From Amnibacterium endophyticum (GTDB lineage: Bacteria; Actinomycetota; Actinomycetes; Actinomycetales; Microbacteriaceae), in the NCBI RefSeq assembly GCF_042680685.1, contig NZ_JBHUEA010000009.1:1-64000 (forward strand): a DNA stretch of 64,000 nt, written 5' to 3'. Shown here one piece after another: positions 1 through 7,882 of the stretch. The translations under genes were made by a program, and so were the position numbers. The notes under the pieces were generated by a model. It worked only from the letters and a program-made list of their open reading frames with translations. It was not told where the DNA came from and searched no databases. Position 1 is the stretch's first letter. Each line of letters opens with the position of its first letter.

Positions 1-1
1 G

Positions 2-328
2 CTGATCGACAGCCTCGCCGACCTCGGGCTCGACACCGGCCGCGGGCGCAGCCCGCGCGGGGTGCAGGAGGTCGTCGCACGGCACCTCGGGGGAGCGGGC
101 GAGCCGCTCGCGGCCCTCGACCGCGTGCGCGCCGCCTCGGAGCGGCAGGCGTACAGCCCCGATCCGGTGCCGATCCGGGCCGACGACGTGCGCCTCGTGG
201 TGGACACCGCGGCCGAGCGGGTCGGCCGCTGGCGCCGCATCGTCGCGACGGTGGCCCCGCGCTCCCTCCTCGGTACACTCGAGCCGTCGCGACTGGCGTT
301 CGGATGGTCACCATCGGGGAGCGACTGA
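2..328 (+). CDS. C-terminal end of a transglutaminase-like (TgpA-type) membrane protein, partial
   Basis: The reading frame is open from the window edge to a TGA at 326-328, so only about the last 108 residues are present. The fragment (starting LIDSLADLGLD, with a later LDRVRAASERQAYSPD) resembles the cytoplasmic tail of actinobacterial DUF3488/transglutaminase (TgpA-like) proteins, which ends in a helical DUF4129-like segment. No catalytic residue lies inside the window, so the call rests on tail similarity remembered from the family and is tentative. The last 45 bases of the gene double as the 5' part of the ZTP riboswitch of glyA. Confidence 0.45.
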   Translation: MIDSLADLGLDTGRGRSPRGVQEVVARHLGGAGEPLAALDRVRAASERQAYSPDPVPIRADDVRLVVDTAAERVGRWRRIVATVAPRSLLGTLEPSRLAFGWSPSGSD

Positions 329-392
329 CGGGTCCGCACCGTTCGCCTGGGTGCGCGCCTCCAGTCCCGACCACGCCTCCTGGAGCGAACAC
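274..392 (+). promoter_or_regulatory. Promoter and ZTP (pfl) riboswitch of glyA
   Basis: A -10 hexamer TACACT lies at 274-279. It is followed by the conserved core of the ZTP/ZMP-sensing pfl riboswitch: CGCGACTGGCG (289-298 region), a TGGTCACCA hairpin, CGGGGAGCG (about 315-323) and CGCCTGGG (344-351), which forms the pseudoknot. Downstream, CTCCAG (359-364) can pair with CTGGAG (380-385), which contains the glyA ribosome site GGAG (382-385). The likely output is therefore control of translation by hiding the ribosome site. ZTP riboswitches are known to switch on one-carbon and purine genes when 10-formyl-THF is short. The aptamer starts inside the upstream coding region and spans its stop codon. 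Confidence 0.85.
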
Positions 393-1676
393 ATGACCGA
401 CACCGCCACCCGCCCCTCCGTCGTCGACGCGCCGATCGAGAAGGTGGACCCGGAGATCGCCGCCGTGCTGCACGACGAGCTGGAGCGGCAGCGCCACACG
501 CTCGAGATGATCGCGAGCGAGAACTTCGTGCCGCGCTCCGTGCTCACCGCGGCCGGCAGCGTGCTGACCAACAAGTACGCGGAGGGCTACCCGGGCCGCC
601 GCTACTACGGCGGCTGCGAGGTCGTCGACGTCGCCGAGAACCTCGCGATCGAGCGGGCGAAGTCGCTCTTCGGCGCCGGCTACGCGAACGTGCAGCCGCA
701 CTCCGGCGCGACGGCGAACGCGGCCGTGCTCGCCGCGCTGGCGCAGCCGGGCGACCGGATCCTCGGCCTCGAGCTCGCGCACGGCGGCCACCTGACGCAC
801 GGCATGAAGCTGAACTTCTCGGGCAAGCTCTACGGCGCGTACGCGTACGGCGTCGACCCCGAGACGTTCCTCATCGACATGGACCGGGTCCGCGACGCGG
901 CCCGTGAGCACCGCCCGGCGGTCATCATCGCCGGCTGGTCCGCGTACCCGCGGCAGCTCGACTTCGCCGCCTTCCGCGAGATCGCCGACGAGGTCGGCGC
1001 GAAGCTGTGGGTGGACATGGCGCACTTCGCCGGGCTCGTCGCCGCGGGCCTGCACCCCTCGCCGATCCCGCACGCCGACGTCGTCTCCACCACCGTGCAC
1101 AAGACGCTCGGCGGGCCCCGGTCCGGGCTGATCCTCGCCCGCGACGACGAGTACGCGAAGAAGCTGAACTCGGCGGTGTTCCCCGGACAGCAGGGCGGGC
1201 CGCTCATGCACGTCATCGCCGCCAAGGCGACCGCGTTCAAGATCGCGGCGACCGAGGGCTTCAAGGAGCGCCAGGCGCGCACCATCGAGGGCGCCCGCAT
1301 CCTCGCCGAGCGGCTCACCACGGCGGACGCGCGCGAGGCCGGCGTCGACGTGCTCACCGGCGGCACCGACGTGCACCTGGTGCTCGCGGACCTGCGCGAC
1401 TCGCCGATCGACGGCCGCGAGGCGGAGGACCTGCTGCACGAGGCGGGCATCACCGTGAACCGCAACGCGGTGCCGTTCGACCCGCGCCCGCCGATGCGCA
1501 CCTCCGGCATCCGGATCGGCACGCCCGCACTCGCGACCCGCGGTTTCGGGGCGGCGGAGTTCCGCGAGGTGGCGGACATCCTCGCCGCCGCGCTGAAGCC
1601 CGGCGCCGACACCGCGGCGCTCCGCGGGCAGGTGCACGCGCTGGCCGACCGCTTCCCGCTCTACCCGGGCCTGTGA
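393..1676 (+). CDS. glyA: Serine hydroxymethyltransferase
   Basis: This cytoplasmic PLP enzyme interconverts serine plus THF with glycine plus 5,10-methylene-THF and is the main source of one-carbon units. The 427-residue product has the normal family length and carries the family start HTLEMIASENFVP, the YAEGYPGRRYYGG motif and the PLP-lysine motif STTVHKTLGGPRSG, with Lys at about residue 237. The ATG at 393 is chosen because GGAG sits 7 bases upstream and the family N-terminus follows; an upstream ATG would run through the riboswitch. Its ZTP riboswitch is matched by one on folD across the locus, so both folate genes are probably co-regulated. The MOSC gene follows with a 4-base GTGA overlap. 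Confidence 0.97.
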   Translation: MTDTATRPSVVDAPIEKVDPEIAAVLHDELERQRHTLEMIASENFVPRSVLTAAGSVLTNKYAEGYPGRRYYGGCEVVDVAENLAIERAKSLFGAGYANVQPHSGATANAAVLAALAQPGDRILGLELAHGGHLTHGMKLNFSGKLYGAYAYGVDPETFLIDMDRVRDAAREHRPAVIIAGWSAYPRQLDFAAFREIADEVGAKLWVDMAHFAGLVAAGLHPSPIPHADVVSTTVHKTLGGPRSGLILARDDEYAKKLNSAVFPGQQGGPLMHVIAAKATAFKIAATEGFKERQARTIEGARILAERLTTADAREAGVDVLTGGTDVHLVLADLRDSPIDGREAEDLLHEAGITVNRNAVPFDPRPPMRTSGIRIGTPALATRGFGAAEFREVADILAAALKPGADTAALRGQVHALADRFPLYPGL

Positions 1677-2344
1677 CGACGCCCCCGGCCCGCGTCCGAT
1701 CCGTGAACGTCGGAGCCGCGGAGCCGAGCACGGCGAAGCGGGTCGGGGTCACCGGGTTCCACAAGCGGGCCGTCGACGCCGCGGAGCTGCGGGCGCCCGG
1801 CCCGAAGGACGGCGGGCTCGGCAGCGGGCTCGTCGGCGACTTCGTGGGCGACGTGGAGAACCACGGGGGCGACCGCCAGGCGGTCTACGCGGTGGCCCGC
1901 GAGGAGCTGGACGGCTGGGAGCGGCGCCTCGGGCGCGCGGTGCCGGACGGCGGGTTCGGCGAGAACCTGACGACGGTCGGGATCGACGTCGACGCGGCGC
2001 GCGTCGGCGACCGCTGGCGCGTCGGCGACGAGGTGGTGCTCGAGGTGACCGGCCCTCGGCTGCCCTGCGCGACCTTCGCGGCGCGGATGGGGGAGCGCGG
2101 CTGGCTCCGCACCTTCACCGAGGTCGGCCGCACCGGCGCCTACCTGTCGATCGTGACGCCGGGGACGGTGCGGCCGGGCGACGCGATCGAGGTCGAGTCC
2201 CGGGCCGGCCACGACGTCGACCTGCCCGAGACCTTCCGGGCCTTCATGGGCGACGCCAGGGCGGCCGCGGTCGTGCTCGACGCCGGCTTCCTGCCCGAGG
2301 ACGAGGCGGACTGGCTGCGGGAGCGCGTCCGCGCCCGCTCGTGA
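1673..2344 (+). CDS. MOSC domain protein (YiiM-like)
   Basis: MOSC domains bind molybdenum cofactor or related sulfur carriers, and YiiM-like members are linked to detoxifying N-hydroxylated compounds. The protein (223 residues) shows ENHGGDRQAVYAVAREEL, GGFGENLTTVGIDVDAARVGD and the conserved Cys of the MOSC core in RLPCATFAARM. The GTG start overlaps the glyA stop as GTGA, so translation is probably coupled to glyA and the gene may fall under the same riboswitch control. A functional link between a MOSC protein and one-carbon metabolism is not obvious. Substrate unknown. Confidence 0.85.
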   Translation: MTTPPARVRSVNVGAAEPSTAKRVGVTGFHKRAVDAAELRAPGPKDGGLGSGLVGDFVGDVENHGGDRQAVYAVAREELDGWERRLGRAVPDGGFGENLTTVGIDVDAARVGDRWRVGDEVVLEVTGPRLPCATFAARMGERGWLRTFTEVGRTGAYLSIVTPGTVRPGDAIEVESRAGHDVDLPETFRAFMGDARAAAVVLDAGFLPEDEADWLRERVRARS

Positions 2345-2348
2345 TCTT

Positions 2349-2397
2349 CATCTTGTAGGCAGATCTCGGCGGGACGCCGAGATCCGCCTACGAGATG
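2349..2397. terminator. Long bidirectional hairpin between the MOSC gene and folD
   Basis: The arms GATCTCGGCG (2362-2371) and CGCCGAGATC (2375-2384) pair perfectly over a 3-base loop. After one mismatch GTAGGC pairs with GCCTAC (2386-2391), then CATCT pairs with AGATG. The stem has more than 20 pairs. It lies where two genes converge, and its right half is the last few codons of folD. A terminator serving both directions is the simplest reading. Confidence 0.75.
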
Positions 2398-3236
2398 GAA
2401 GTGCTCGCGCGCCAGGCCGCGACGGTCTGGTCGAGCAGCGTCGCGATCGTCATCGGTCCGACCCCGCCGGGCACGGGCGTGATCAGCCGGGCCCGCTCGC
2501 TCGCGCCCTCGAAGTCGACGTCGCCCTTCCCGCCGTCGCTGTAGCCGGCGTCGATCACGACCGCGCCGGGCCGCACCCACTCGCCGGGGATCAGGCCCGC
2601 ACGACCGGCTGCCGCGACGAGCAGCTCCGCGCGCTCCACGTGGCTGCGCAGGTCCCGGGTGAGCAGGTGGCAGGAGGTGACGGTCGCGCCCCGGGCGAGC
2701 AGCAGCGCCGAGAGCGGGCGGCCGAGGATCGGGCCCTGGCCGACGACCACCGCCTCCATGCCGCGCACGTCGACGTCGTAGCGGTCGAGCAGGCGGAGGA
2801 TCCCGCCGGGCGTCGCGGACGAGAAGCCCGCCGCGCCCTCCGCCATCCGGGCGTACGAGCTGAGCGTCACGCCGTCGACGTCCTTGTCGACCGCGATCGC
2901 CTCGAACGCGGCCCGCTCGTCGACCTGCGCGGGCACCGGGTGCTGCAGCAGGATGCCGTCGACCTCCGGGTCGGCGGAGAGGCTGCGGATGACGGTGACG
3001 AGCCGCTCGGTGGTGGTGGAGGCGGGCAGGTCGATCCGCCGCGTCGCGAGCCCCGCGCGCTCCGCCCGCCGCACCTTCATCCGCACGTAGGTGTGCGACG
3101 CCGGGTCGCCGCCGACCAGCACCGTCGCGATGCACGGCGGCCGGGCGCCGGCCTCGACCGCGGCGTGCACCGTCGCGGCGATCCGCTCCAGCGTCTCCGC
3201 CGCGAGCGCGGCCCCGTCGATCAGTCCTGCGGCCAC
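2388..3236 (-). CDS. folD: Bifunctional methylenetetrahydrofolate dehydrogenase/cyclohydrolase
   Basis: FolD converts 5,10-methylene-THF to 10-formyl-THF using NADP, the step after GlyA. The 282-residue product matches the family in length. It has the active-site YVRMKVRRAE segment (Tyr and Lys), the KDVDGV motif, a Rossmann loop region VVVGQGPILGRP and the C-terminal signature PGGVGPMTIATLL. Two motifs depart from the textbook form: QHPVP in place of QLPLP, and GQGPILG in place of GRSxIVG. Both look like lineage variants rather than loss of function. The GTG start at 3236 follows a GGAGGG ribosome site. Upstream lies a second ZTP riboswitch. Confidence 0.93.
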   Translation of the reverse strand: MAAGLIDGAALAAETLERIAATVHAAVEAGARPPCIATVLVGGDPASHTYVRMKVRRAERAGLATRRIDLPASTTTERLVTVIRSLSADPEVDGILLQHPVPAQVDERAAFEAIAVDKDVDGVTLSSYARMAEGAAGFSSATPGGILRLLDRYDVDVRGMEAVVVGQGPILGRPLSALLLARGATVTSCHLLTRDLRSHVERAELLVAAAGRAGLIPGEWVRPGAVVIDAGYSDGGKGDVDFEGASERARLITPVPGGVGPMTIATLLDQTVAAWRASTSIS

Positions 3237-3261
3237 GAGCCCTCCACACGTCGTCGAGAGG

Positions 3262-3341
3262 CGCCGACGCGCAGGCGGTCCACGTCGGCGCCGGGAGCTC
3301 CCCGGTGGTGACCCACCCGCGCCGGTCGCGGGCCCACGGTA
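3262..3341 (-). promoter_or_regulatory. ZTP (pfl) riboswitch and promoter of folD
   Basis: Read on the minus strand, a TACCGT -10 (3336-3341) is followed by CCGCGACCGGCG (3320-3331 region), a GGTGGGTCACCACC hairpin, CGGGGAGC (complement of 3297-3304) and the pseudoknot strand CCGCCTGCGC (complement of 3269-3278). The order and spacing match the aptamer upstream of glyA, with the same TCACCAYCGGGGAGC core. The GGAGGG ribosome site of folD follows about 20 bases later. Known ZTP riboswitches precede folate and purine genes including folD and glyA, so the assignment agrees with the gene. Confidence 0.82.
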
Positions 3342-3424
3342 CCGCGCCCGATCGCCGGGCGCCGCGGCGGCGGCGATCGGCGGACCGCCGCCCGGGGCTC
3401 AGGTGCGGCTCCTAGGGTCGCGGC

Positions 3425-4339
3425 ATGGGTGTCCCCGCGACCGGTGAGCAGCACGTCCTGACCCTCGGCGGCGTCTCGGCGACCGTCACCGAGCTCGGCG
3501 CGAGCCTGCGCCGGCTCCGAGTCGGCGACCTGGAGCTGATCCAGCAGTACCCGCCGGACGCGCTGCCGTCGGGCGGGTCCGGGCTCGTGCTCGTGCCGTG
3601 GCCGAACCGCGTCCGGGACGGCCGGTGGACGCTGGACGGGAGGACGCAGCAGCTCGATCTCACCGACCCGTCGAAGGGCAACGCGATCCACGGCCTGCTC
3701 CGCAACACCGGGTACCGGGTGACGGACCGCTCGGACTCCGCGATCACGCTGTCGGCGCGGGTGTTCCCGCAGCACGGCTGGCCGTTCCACCTCGAGACCT
3801 CCGTGCGCTACGAGCTGACCGCGGACGGGATCGCGGTGACGCACGGCGTCCGCAACGACGGCGACGGCGTCGCGCCGGTCGGCGTCGGCTGCCACCCGTA
3901 CCTCTGCCTCGGCGACGTCCCCATGCGCGACCTCGTCGTCACCGTCTCCGGTGACCGGATGCTCGAGACCGACGACCGCAGCCTGCCGGTGCGGGAGGTC
4001 GCCGTCGAGGGACGGCCGCAGGACCTGCGCGGCGGCGCCTCCCTCGCGGACCTGCGGCTCGACACCGCCTACACGGGGCTGACGATCGAGGACGGCCGGG
4101 TGCGGCACCGGTTGAGCGACCCGGCGGGGCGGACCGTCGAGCTGCACGCCGACCCGGCGTTCGCGTGGGCCCAGGTGTTCACGAACGACGTCTACGCGAC
4201 CGAGGACGGCGTGATCGACGCGGTCGCGATCGAGCCGATGACCTGCCCGCCGGACGCGCTGAACTCGGGCGAGGGCCTGGTGCACCTGCAGCAGGACGAG
4301 CAGTGGGTCGTGGACTGGGGGATCCGCCTGCTCGCGTGA
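3425..4339 (+). CDS. Aldose 1-epimerase family protein
   Basis: Members interconvert alpha and beta anomers of hexoses. The 304-residue protein shows the family order: PWPNRVRDGRW near residue 59, the first catalytic His in NAIHGLLRNTGY, the second in GVGCHPYLCL and the catalytic Glu in VAIEPMTCPPDALN. The ATG at 3425 lies 6 bases after TAGGGT (3413-3418), a leaderless arrangement. The gene stands alone, so the in vivo sugar is unknown. The GalM name is avoided because related galactose genes are absent. Confidence 0.88.
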   Translation: MGVPATGEQHVLTLGGVSATVTELGASLRRLRVGDLELIQQYPPDALPSGGSGLVLVPWPNRVRDGRWTLDGRTQQLDLTDPSKGNAIHGLLRNTGYRVTDRSDSAITLSARVFPQHGWPFHLETSVRYELTADGIAVTHGVRNDGDGVAPVGVGCHPYLCLGDVPMRDLVVTVSGDRMLETDDRSLPVREVAVEGRPQDLRGGASLADLRLDTAYTGLTIEDGRVRHRLSDPAGRTVELHADPAFAWAQVFTNDVYATEDGVIDAVAIEPMTCPPDALNSGEGLVHLQQDEQWVVDWGIRLLA

Positions 4340-4352
4340 GCGCGGGGCGCGC

Positions 4353-4760
4353 TCAGCGGCCGCGCCGCCCGGCGGCCGCGCCGGTGCGGTCCCGCTCGCG
4401 CCGCGAGGCGCGGGTCACGGCCACGAGCACGGCGCGCCAGCCGAGCAGGAACGCGGCGAGCACGATCGCCGCCACGACCACGAACGAGACCTGCACGCCC
4501 TGGTCGCTCGCCACCCGCAGCACCATGCCGACGGCGACCGTCGCGGCCCAGACGGGCAGTCCCGTCCGCACGACGGCGAACGGGGCGCGCCACGCCCTGG
4601 CGGCGAGCCAGCCGACGGCGAGACCCGCGAGGAACGGCCAGTACGTGACGAGGAAGGCGCTCTGGTCCTCCCGGTGGCTCGCGCGCCCGATCAGCACGAA
4701 CAGCGCGACCAGCAGGGCGTCCACCACGGCGGCCGTCACGGTGCGCACGCGGTCGTCCAC
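4353..4760 (-). CDS. DUF3054 family membrane protein
   Basis: This is a 135-residue integral membrane protein with about four hydrophobic helices (VVDALLVALFVLIGRAS; YWPFLAGLAVGWLAA; VVRTGLPVWAATVAVGMVLRV; VSFVVVAAIVLAAFLLGW) and a basic C-terminus. The pattern fits DUF3054, a family of unknown function common in actinobacteria. I place the start at GTG 4760, preceded by a GAGG ribosome site; longer versions add a non-membrane, low-complexity N-terminus. It converges on the epimerase gene with a 13-base gap. Confidence 0.75.
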   Translation of the reverse strand: MDDRVRTVTAAVVDALLVALFVLIGRASHREDQSAFLVTYWPFLAGLAVGWLAARAWRAPFAVVRTGLPVWAATVAVGMVLRVASDQGVQVSFVVVAAIVLAAFLLGWRAVLVAVTRASRRERDRTGAAAGRRGR

Positions 4761-4881
4761 CCGCCGATCCTCGCACCATCCCCGGTCCGCGCGGACCGGG
4801 TCGTGCGCGGCTCGCCGGGCGCGACACGGCGCGTGAACGGGACGTGTCCGCCCGATGACCGCGACGCATACACTCCGATCC

Positions 4882-5136
4882 GTGGCACCGATCGAGCAGC
4901 TGGACGAGGAGCGGTCGCGGATCCACGCGATCGACGCGCACCTGACGGCGACGACCGGCGCGGTGGTCGACGACGTGGTGCTGCGCGCGTGGGGCAACGA
5001 GCAGGTCGAGCTGACCTATCTGCTGCTGAGCGCCGCCATCACCGCCTCCGGCGGCGTCGTCGACGAGGCGGACCTGTGGCTCGTCTCGCGGTCGATCGCG
5101 TTCCCGCAGGCCGAGTCCCGCCCGCTCGCCGGCTGA
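4882..5136 (+). CDS. Small protein of unknown function upstream of an SDR
   Basis: The 84-residue acidic protein (VAPIEQLDEERSRIHAI...) has no membrane segment and no motif I recognise. The GTG at 4882 lies 7 bases after TACACT (4869-4874), so a leaderless start here is preferred over the in-frame ATG at 4855, which lies upstream of that -10. The stop overlaps the SDR start as TGATG, so the two are translationally coupled and probably work together. Function unknown. Confidence 0.6.
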   Translation: MAPIEQLDEERSRIHAIDAHLTATTGAVVDDVVLRAWGNEQVELTYLLLSAAITASGGVVDEADLWLVSRSIAFPQAESRPLAG

Positions 5137-5963
5137 TGGGCCGCTTCGCGACCAGCGGCCCGCACGGCGCGCTGCCCGTCCGGCTCGCCGACCAGGGGGC
5201 GCTGCTGCGCGGCCGGCGCGTCCTCGTCACGGGGGCTGCGCGCGGCCTCGGCCGCGCCGTGGCGGAGGCCGTCGTCGCCGCCGGCGGCACCGTCTGGCTG
5301 GCGGACCGGCTGGAGGACGAGCCGCTCGCCGGGGTCGCCGCGCTCGGCGCGGCGGGCTGGACGGCGGCGGACCTGTCGGACGCGGACGCGGCCGAGGCGG
5401 TCGTCGCGGCTGCGGACGAGGGGCTCGAGGGCGTCGACGGCGTCGCGAACATCGCCGGCATCGTGCTCCACCACGACCCGCTCGCGATCCCGGCGGCGGA
5501 CTGGGCCCGGCTCATGACGGTGAACGTCACCGCCTCCTACCTGGTCGCCGCCTCCGCGGCGCGGCGGATGCGGGCCGCGGGGCGCCCCGGCTCGATCGTG
5601 AACACGGCGTCCGAGGCGGGCAAGGTCGGCCACGTCGACTCGCTCGCCTACTCCGCGTCGAAGGCCGCGGTGATCTCGATGACCCGCATGCTGTCGCAGG
5701 CGCTCGCGGCGGACGACGTGAACGTGAACTGCGTGTGCCCCGGCGGGCTCGACACGGCGATGCTGCGCGAGGTCGCGGAGGTGTACGCGGCCCGGGTCGG
5801 CGGGCGTGCCGACGAGGTCCTGGACGAGCTCGTCGCGGGCCAGCTCGGCCGCAGGGCTGCCGTCGCCGAGGTCGCGCAGGTCTTCGTCTTCCTGCTCTCG
5901 GACGCGGCGCGCACGGTCCGCGGCCAGGCCGTGAACGCCGACGGGGGCGACACCCCCTACTGA
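5136..5963 (+). CDS. Short-chain dehydrogenase/reductase (SDR)
   Basis: This is a classical SDR of 275 residues: NAD(P)-binding GAARGLG near the N-terminus, NIAGI after beta-4, a Ser in NTASEAG and the catalytic YSASKAA, followed by CPGGLDTAM. The substrate cannot be read from sequence. It is co-transcribed with the small protein upstream (overlapping stop and start). Confidence 0.88.
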   Translation: MGRFATSGPHGALPVRLADQGALLRGRRVLVTGAARGLGRAVAEAVVAAGGTVWLADRLEDEPLAGVAALGAAGWTAADLSDADAAEAVVAAADEGLEGVDGVANIAGIVLHHDPLAIPAADWARLMTVNVTASYLVAASAARRMRAAGRPGSIVNTASEAGKVGHVDSLAYSASKAAVISMTRMLSQALAADDVNVNCVCPGGLDTAMLREVAEVYAARVGGRADEVLDELVAGQLGRRAAVAEVAQVFVFLLSDAARTVRGQAVNADGGDTPY

Positions 5964-5979
5964 GCACCAGGGACGACTT

Positions 5980-6059
5980 CCGAACGACGGAGTTCCGCCC
6001 GAACGGTGCGGTCAGGTCGGCGTGTCGTTCCGTCGAGCGGGCGGGCGTCCGTCGTTCGG
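5980..6059. repeat. 12-bp perfect inverted repeat in a convergent intergenic gap
   Basis: CCGAACGACGGA (5980-5991) is repeated in inverse orientation as TCCGTCGTTCGG (6048-6059) around a 56-base loop. It lies between the SDR stop and the stop of the next gene on the other strand. It may be a weak terminator or a remnant of a palindromic element. Confidence 0.5.
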
Positions 6060-6069
6060 CGGCCGCGGG

Positions 6070-6321
6070 TCAGGGGCGGCGGCGCCGGCGCAGCGGCGGC
6101 TGGGGCTCCGGCTCGACGCTGTAGTAGTCGTAGCGGACGGGGTCGCCCTCGTGCCCCTCGGTCAGCGCGTACTCGACGCCGTCGCGCTGCAGCCGGAGCG
6201 GCAGGCCCGCGGCGGGGATCACCATCATCTCCCGGGTGTCCGGCACGGGCGCGTCGACGAACTCCACGACGACCTCGTCGCCCGGTTCCGGCGCTTCCCG
6301 CTTGACGTGCCGTCCTGCCAC
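6070..6321 (-). CDS. Small uncharacterised protein
   Basis: The 83-residue protein starts with GTG at 6321, placed 7 bases after TACGCT (complement of 6329-6334), a leaderless arrangement that supports its reality. It has a beta-rich middle (DEVVVEFVDAP; REMMVIPAAGLPLRLQRDGVEYALTEG) and a proline/arginine-rich tail (PEPQPPLRRRRRP). I do not recognise the family. Confidence 0.5.
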   Translation of the reverse strand: MAGRHVKREAPEPGDEVVVEFVDAPVPDTREMMVIPAAGLPLRLQRDGVEYALTEGHEGDPVRYDYYSVEPEPQPPLRRRRRP

Positions 6322-6426
6322 GCAGGTGAGCGTAACCGGCGGCGGCGCGACTCGCCCGCCCCCGTTCCCGTCCTCATACCGACGTCGCAGGGACGGCGCG
6401 ACGGCCGCCGATGTCGGGGTGGGTCG

Positions 6427-7212
6427 TCAGAAGAGCAGGCGCATCCCGGCGTCGAACAGGCCGGGCGGCACGACGCGGCGGAGGGTCACCAGCGCGCTCG
6501 CGTGCAGGCCGACCCGGCGCCGCACGGGCGGGTGCGCGTCCTCGAGCAGGTCGGCGACGACTCGGGCGACCCGCTCCGGCCGCATGCCGAAGCGCACGCC
6601 GAGGTCCCAGACCCGCGCGGTGCGGCGCCGCGCCCGCGCGTACTCCGGCAGCCGGAGCCGCGCCTCGGTCCTCGCCGCCCTGAGGTCGGTGCGCACGAAG
6701 CCGGGCTCGACGACGGACGCGGTCACGCCGTGGGGCCGGACCTCGAACCGCAGGGTCTCCGTGTACGCCTCGACCGCGTGCTTCGTCGCGGCGTAGAACC
6801 CCTCGTACGGCGCCGGCACGAGGCCGCCCATCGATCCGACGACCACGATCCGGCCGCCGCCGGCGCGCAGGTGCGGCAGCGCCTCGCGCACGACCCGGTG
6901 CATGCCGAACACGTTCGTCGCGAAGAGCGCCTCGGCCTCCGCGGTGCTCGTCTCCTCGATCGCGCCGGTCAGGTCGACCCCGGCGTTGCTCACGAGCGCG
7001 TCGAGCCGTCCCGTCCGCGCGATCAGCCCGGCGACCGCCTCCCGCACGCTCGCCTCGTCGGTGACGTCGAGCCGCAGCACGTCCGGGTCGGACCCGTCGG
7101 CGTGCCGGGAGCTGCCGAAGGCGCGCCAGCCGCGGGCGGCCAGCTCGGCGCGGGTCGCGGCGCCGATCCCGCTCGACGTGCCGGTGACGAGGACGACCCG
7201 CTGCGCTGCCAT
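6427..7212 (-). CDS. Short-chain dehydrogenase/reductase (SDR)
   Basis: The 261-residue SDR has the cofactor loop TGTSSGIG, NAG at the end of beta-4 (VSNAGVD), a Ser in VGSMGG and the catalytic YAATKHA, followed by EPGFVRT. The C-terminal extension, rich in Arg and hydrophobic residues, is typical of SDRs acting on bulky or lipid-like substrates, which is only a hint. The ATG at 7212 follows CACCAT by 6 bases, consistent with a leaderless start. Confidence 0.87.
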   Translation of the reverse strand: MAAQRVVLVTGTSSGIGAATRAELAARGWRAFGSSRHADGSDPDVLRLDVTDEASVREAVAGLIARTGRLDALVSNAGVDLTGAIEETSTAEAEALFATNVFGMHRVVREALPHLRAGGGRIVVVGSMGGLVPAPYEGFYAATKHAVEAYTETLRFEVRPHGVTASVVEPGFVRTDLRAARTEARLRLPEYARARRRTARVWDLGVRFGMRPERVARVVADLLEDAHPPVRRRVGLHASALVTLRRVVPPGLFDAGMRLLF

Positions 7213-7229
7213 CCCGCGATGGTGACCGG

Positions 7230-7769
7230 TCAGCCCTGGAAGTCCTCGGGGTCGACGTCGTCGAGGAACCGGCGGAACTCCGCCACCTTCTCCTCCGCGG
7301 TCGCCGGGTCCGGCTCGTCGTCCGCCTCGTCCTCGTCGACCTCCTCCAGCACCCCGGCGTCGCTCAGGACCGACTCCGCGACGAACAGGGGCGCGCCGAT
7401 GCGGGAGACGAGCGCGATCGCGTCCGAGGGCCGGCAGTCGAGGGTGACGGGGCCGTCGCGGGTCGTCAGCCGCAGCTCGGCGTAGAAGGTCCCGTCCTCG
7501 ATGCGGGTGACGTCCGCGCGGTCGACGGAGGCGCCGACGGACTCGAGCAGCGTCCGCATCAGGTCGTGCGACAGCGGCCGGGGCGTGTCCTCCCCGTTGA
7601 CGGCCACCGAGATGGACGCGGCCTCCTGCGTCCCGACCCAGATGGGCACCATCACGCGAGGGCCGTCGCCCACGTCGAGCGGGGTGAGCAGCACCACGGG
7701 CTGCATGCGGCTGTCGACGGCGAGGCCGATGACGCGGACGGGGACCACGGGCACCTCCAGCAGAGTCAC
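7230..7769 (-). CDS. Bifunctional nuclease (BFN/DUF151) domain protein
   Basis: The 179-residue protein opens with the BFN fold (VPVRVIGLAVDSRMQPVVLL, WVGTQEAASISVAV, LTTRDGPVTLDCRPSDAIALVSRIGAPLFVAESV), shared with plant BBD nucleases and mycobacterial Rv1829-type proteins. The SDAIAL stretch is the most conserved part. A very acidic tail (EVDEDEADDEPDPATAEE) ends in a short helix. The name comes from a plant homologue; nuclease activity in bacteria is not established. It lies 17 bases upstream of the SDR on the same strand, so the two may share a transcript. Confidence 0.85.
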   Translation of the reverse strand: MTLLEVPVVPVRVIGLAVDSRMQPVVLLTPLDVGDGPRVMVPIWVGTQEAASISVAVNGEDTPRPLSHDLMRTLLESVGASVDRADVTRIEDGTFYAELRLTTRDGPVTLDCRPSDAIALVSRIGAPLFVAESVLSDAGVLEEVDEDEADDEPDPATAEEKVAEFRRFLDDVDPEDFQG

Positions 7770-7882
7770 GTCGGTCCGCCCCAGGCTAGGCAGGCCGCCC
7801 GTGCGGACGCCCGGCGAAGAGCGGGTGAACAGCCGATGGAGGCGCCGGGACGGCGGCGCCGCCGTCGATACCGTGCGGCGGG

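Noticed and set aside
4824..4845. GTTCACG unit on the minus strand upstream of the DUF3054 gene
   Set aside because: The next 11-mer does not resemble GTTCACC; probably chance.
7820..7830. Single GTTCACC-like unit (minus strand) upstream of the BFN-domain gene
   Set aside because: The adjoining 11-mer (CTTCGCCGGGC) matches poorly, so it does not reach the standard of the other PHO boxes.
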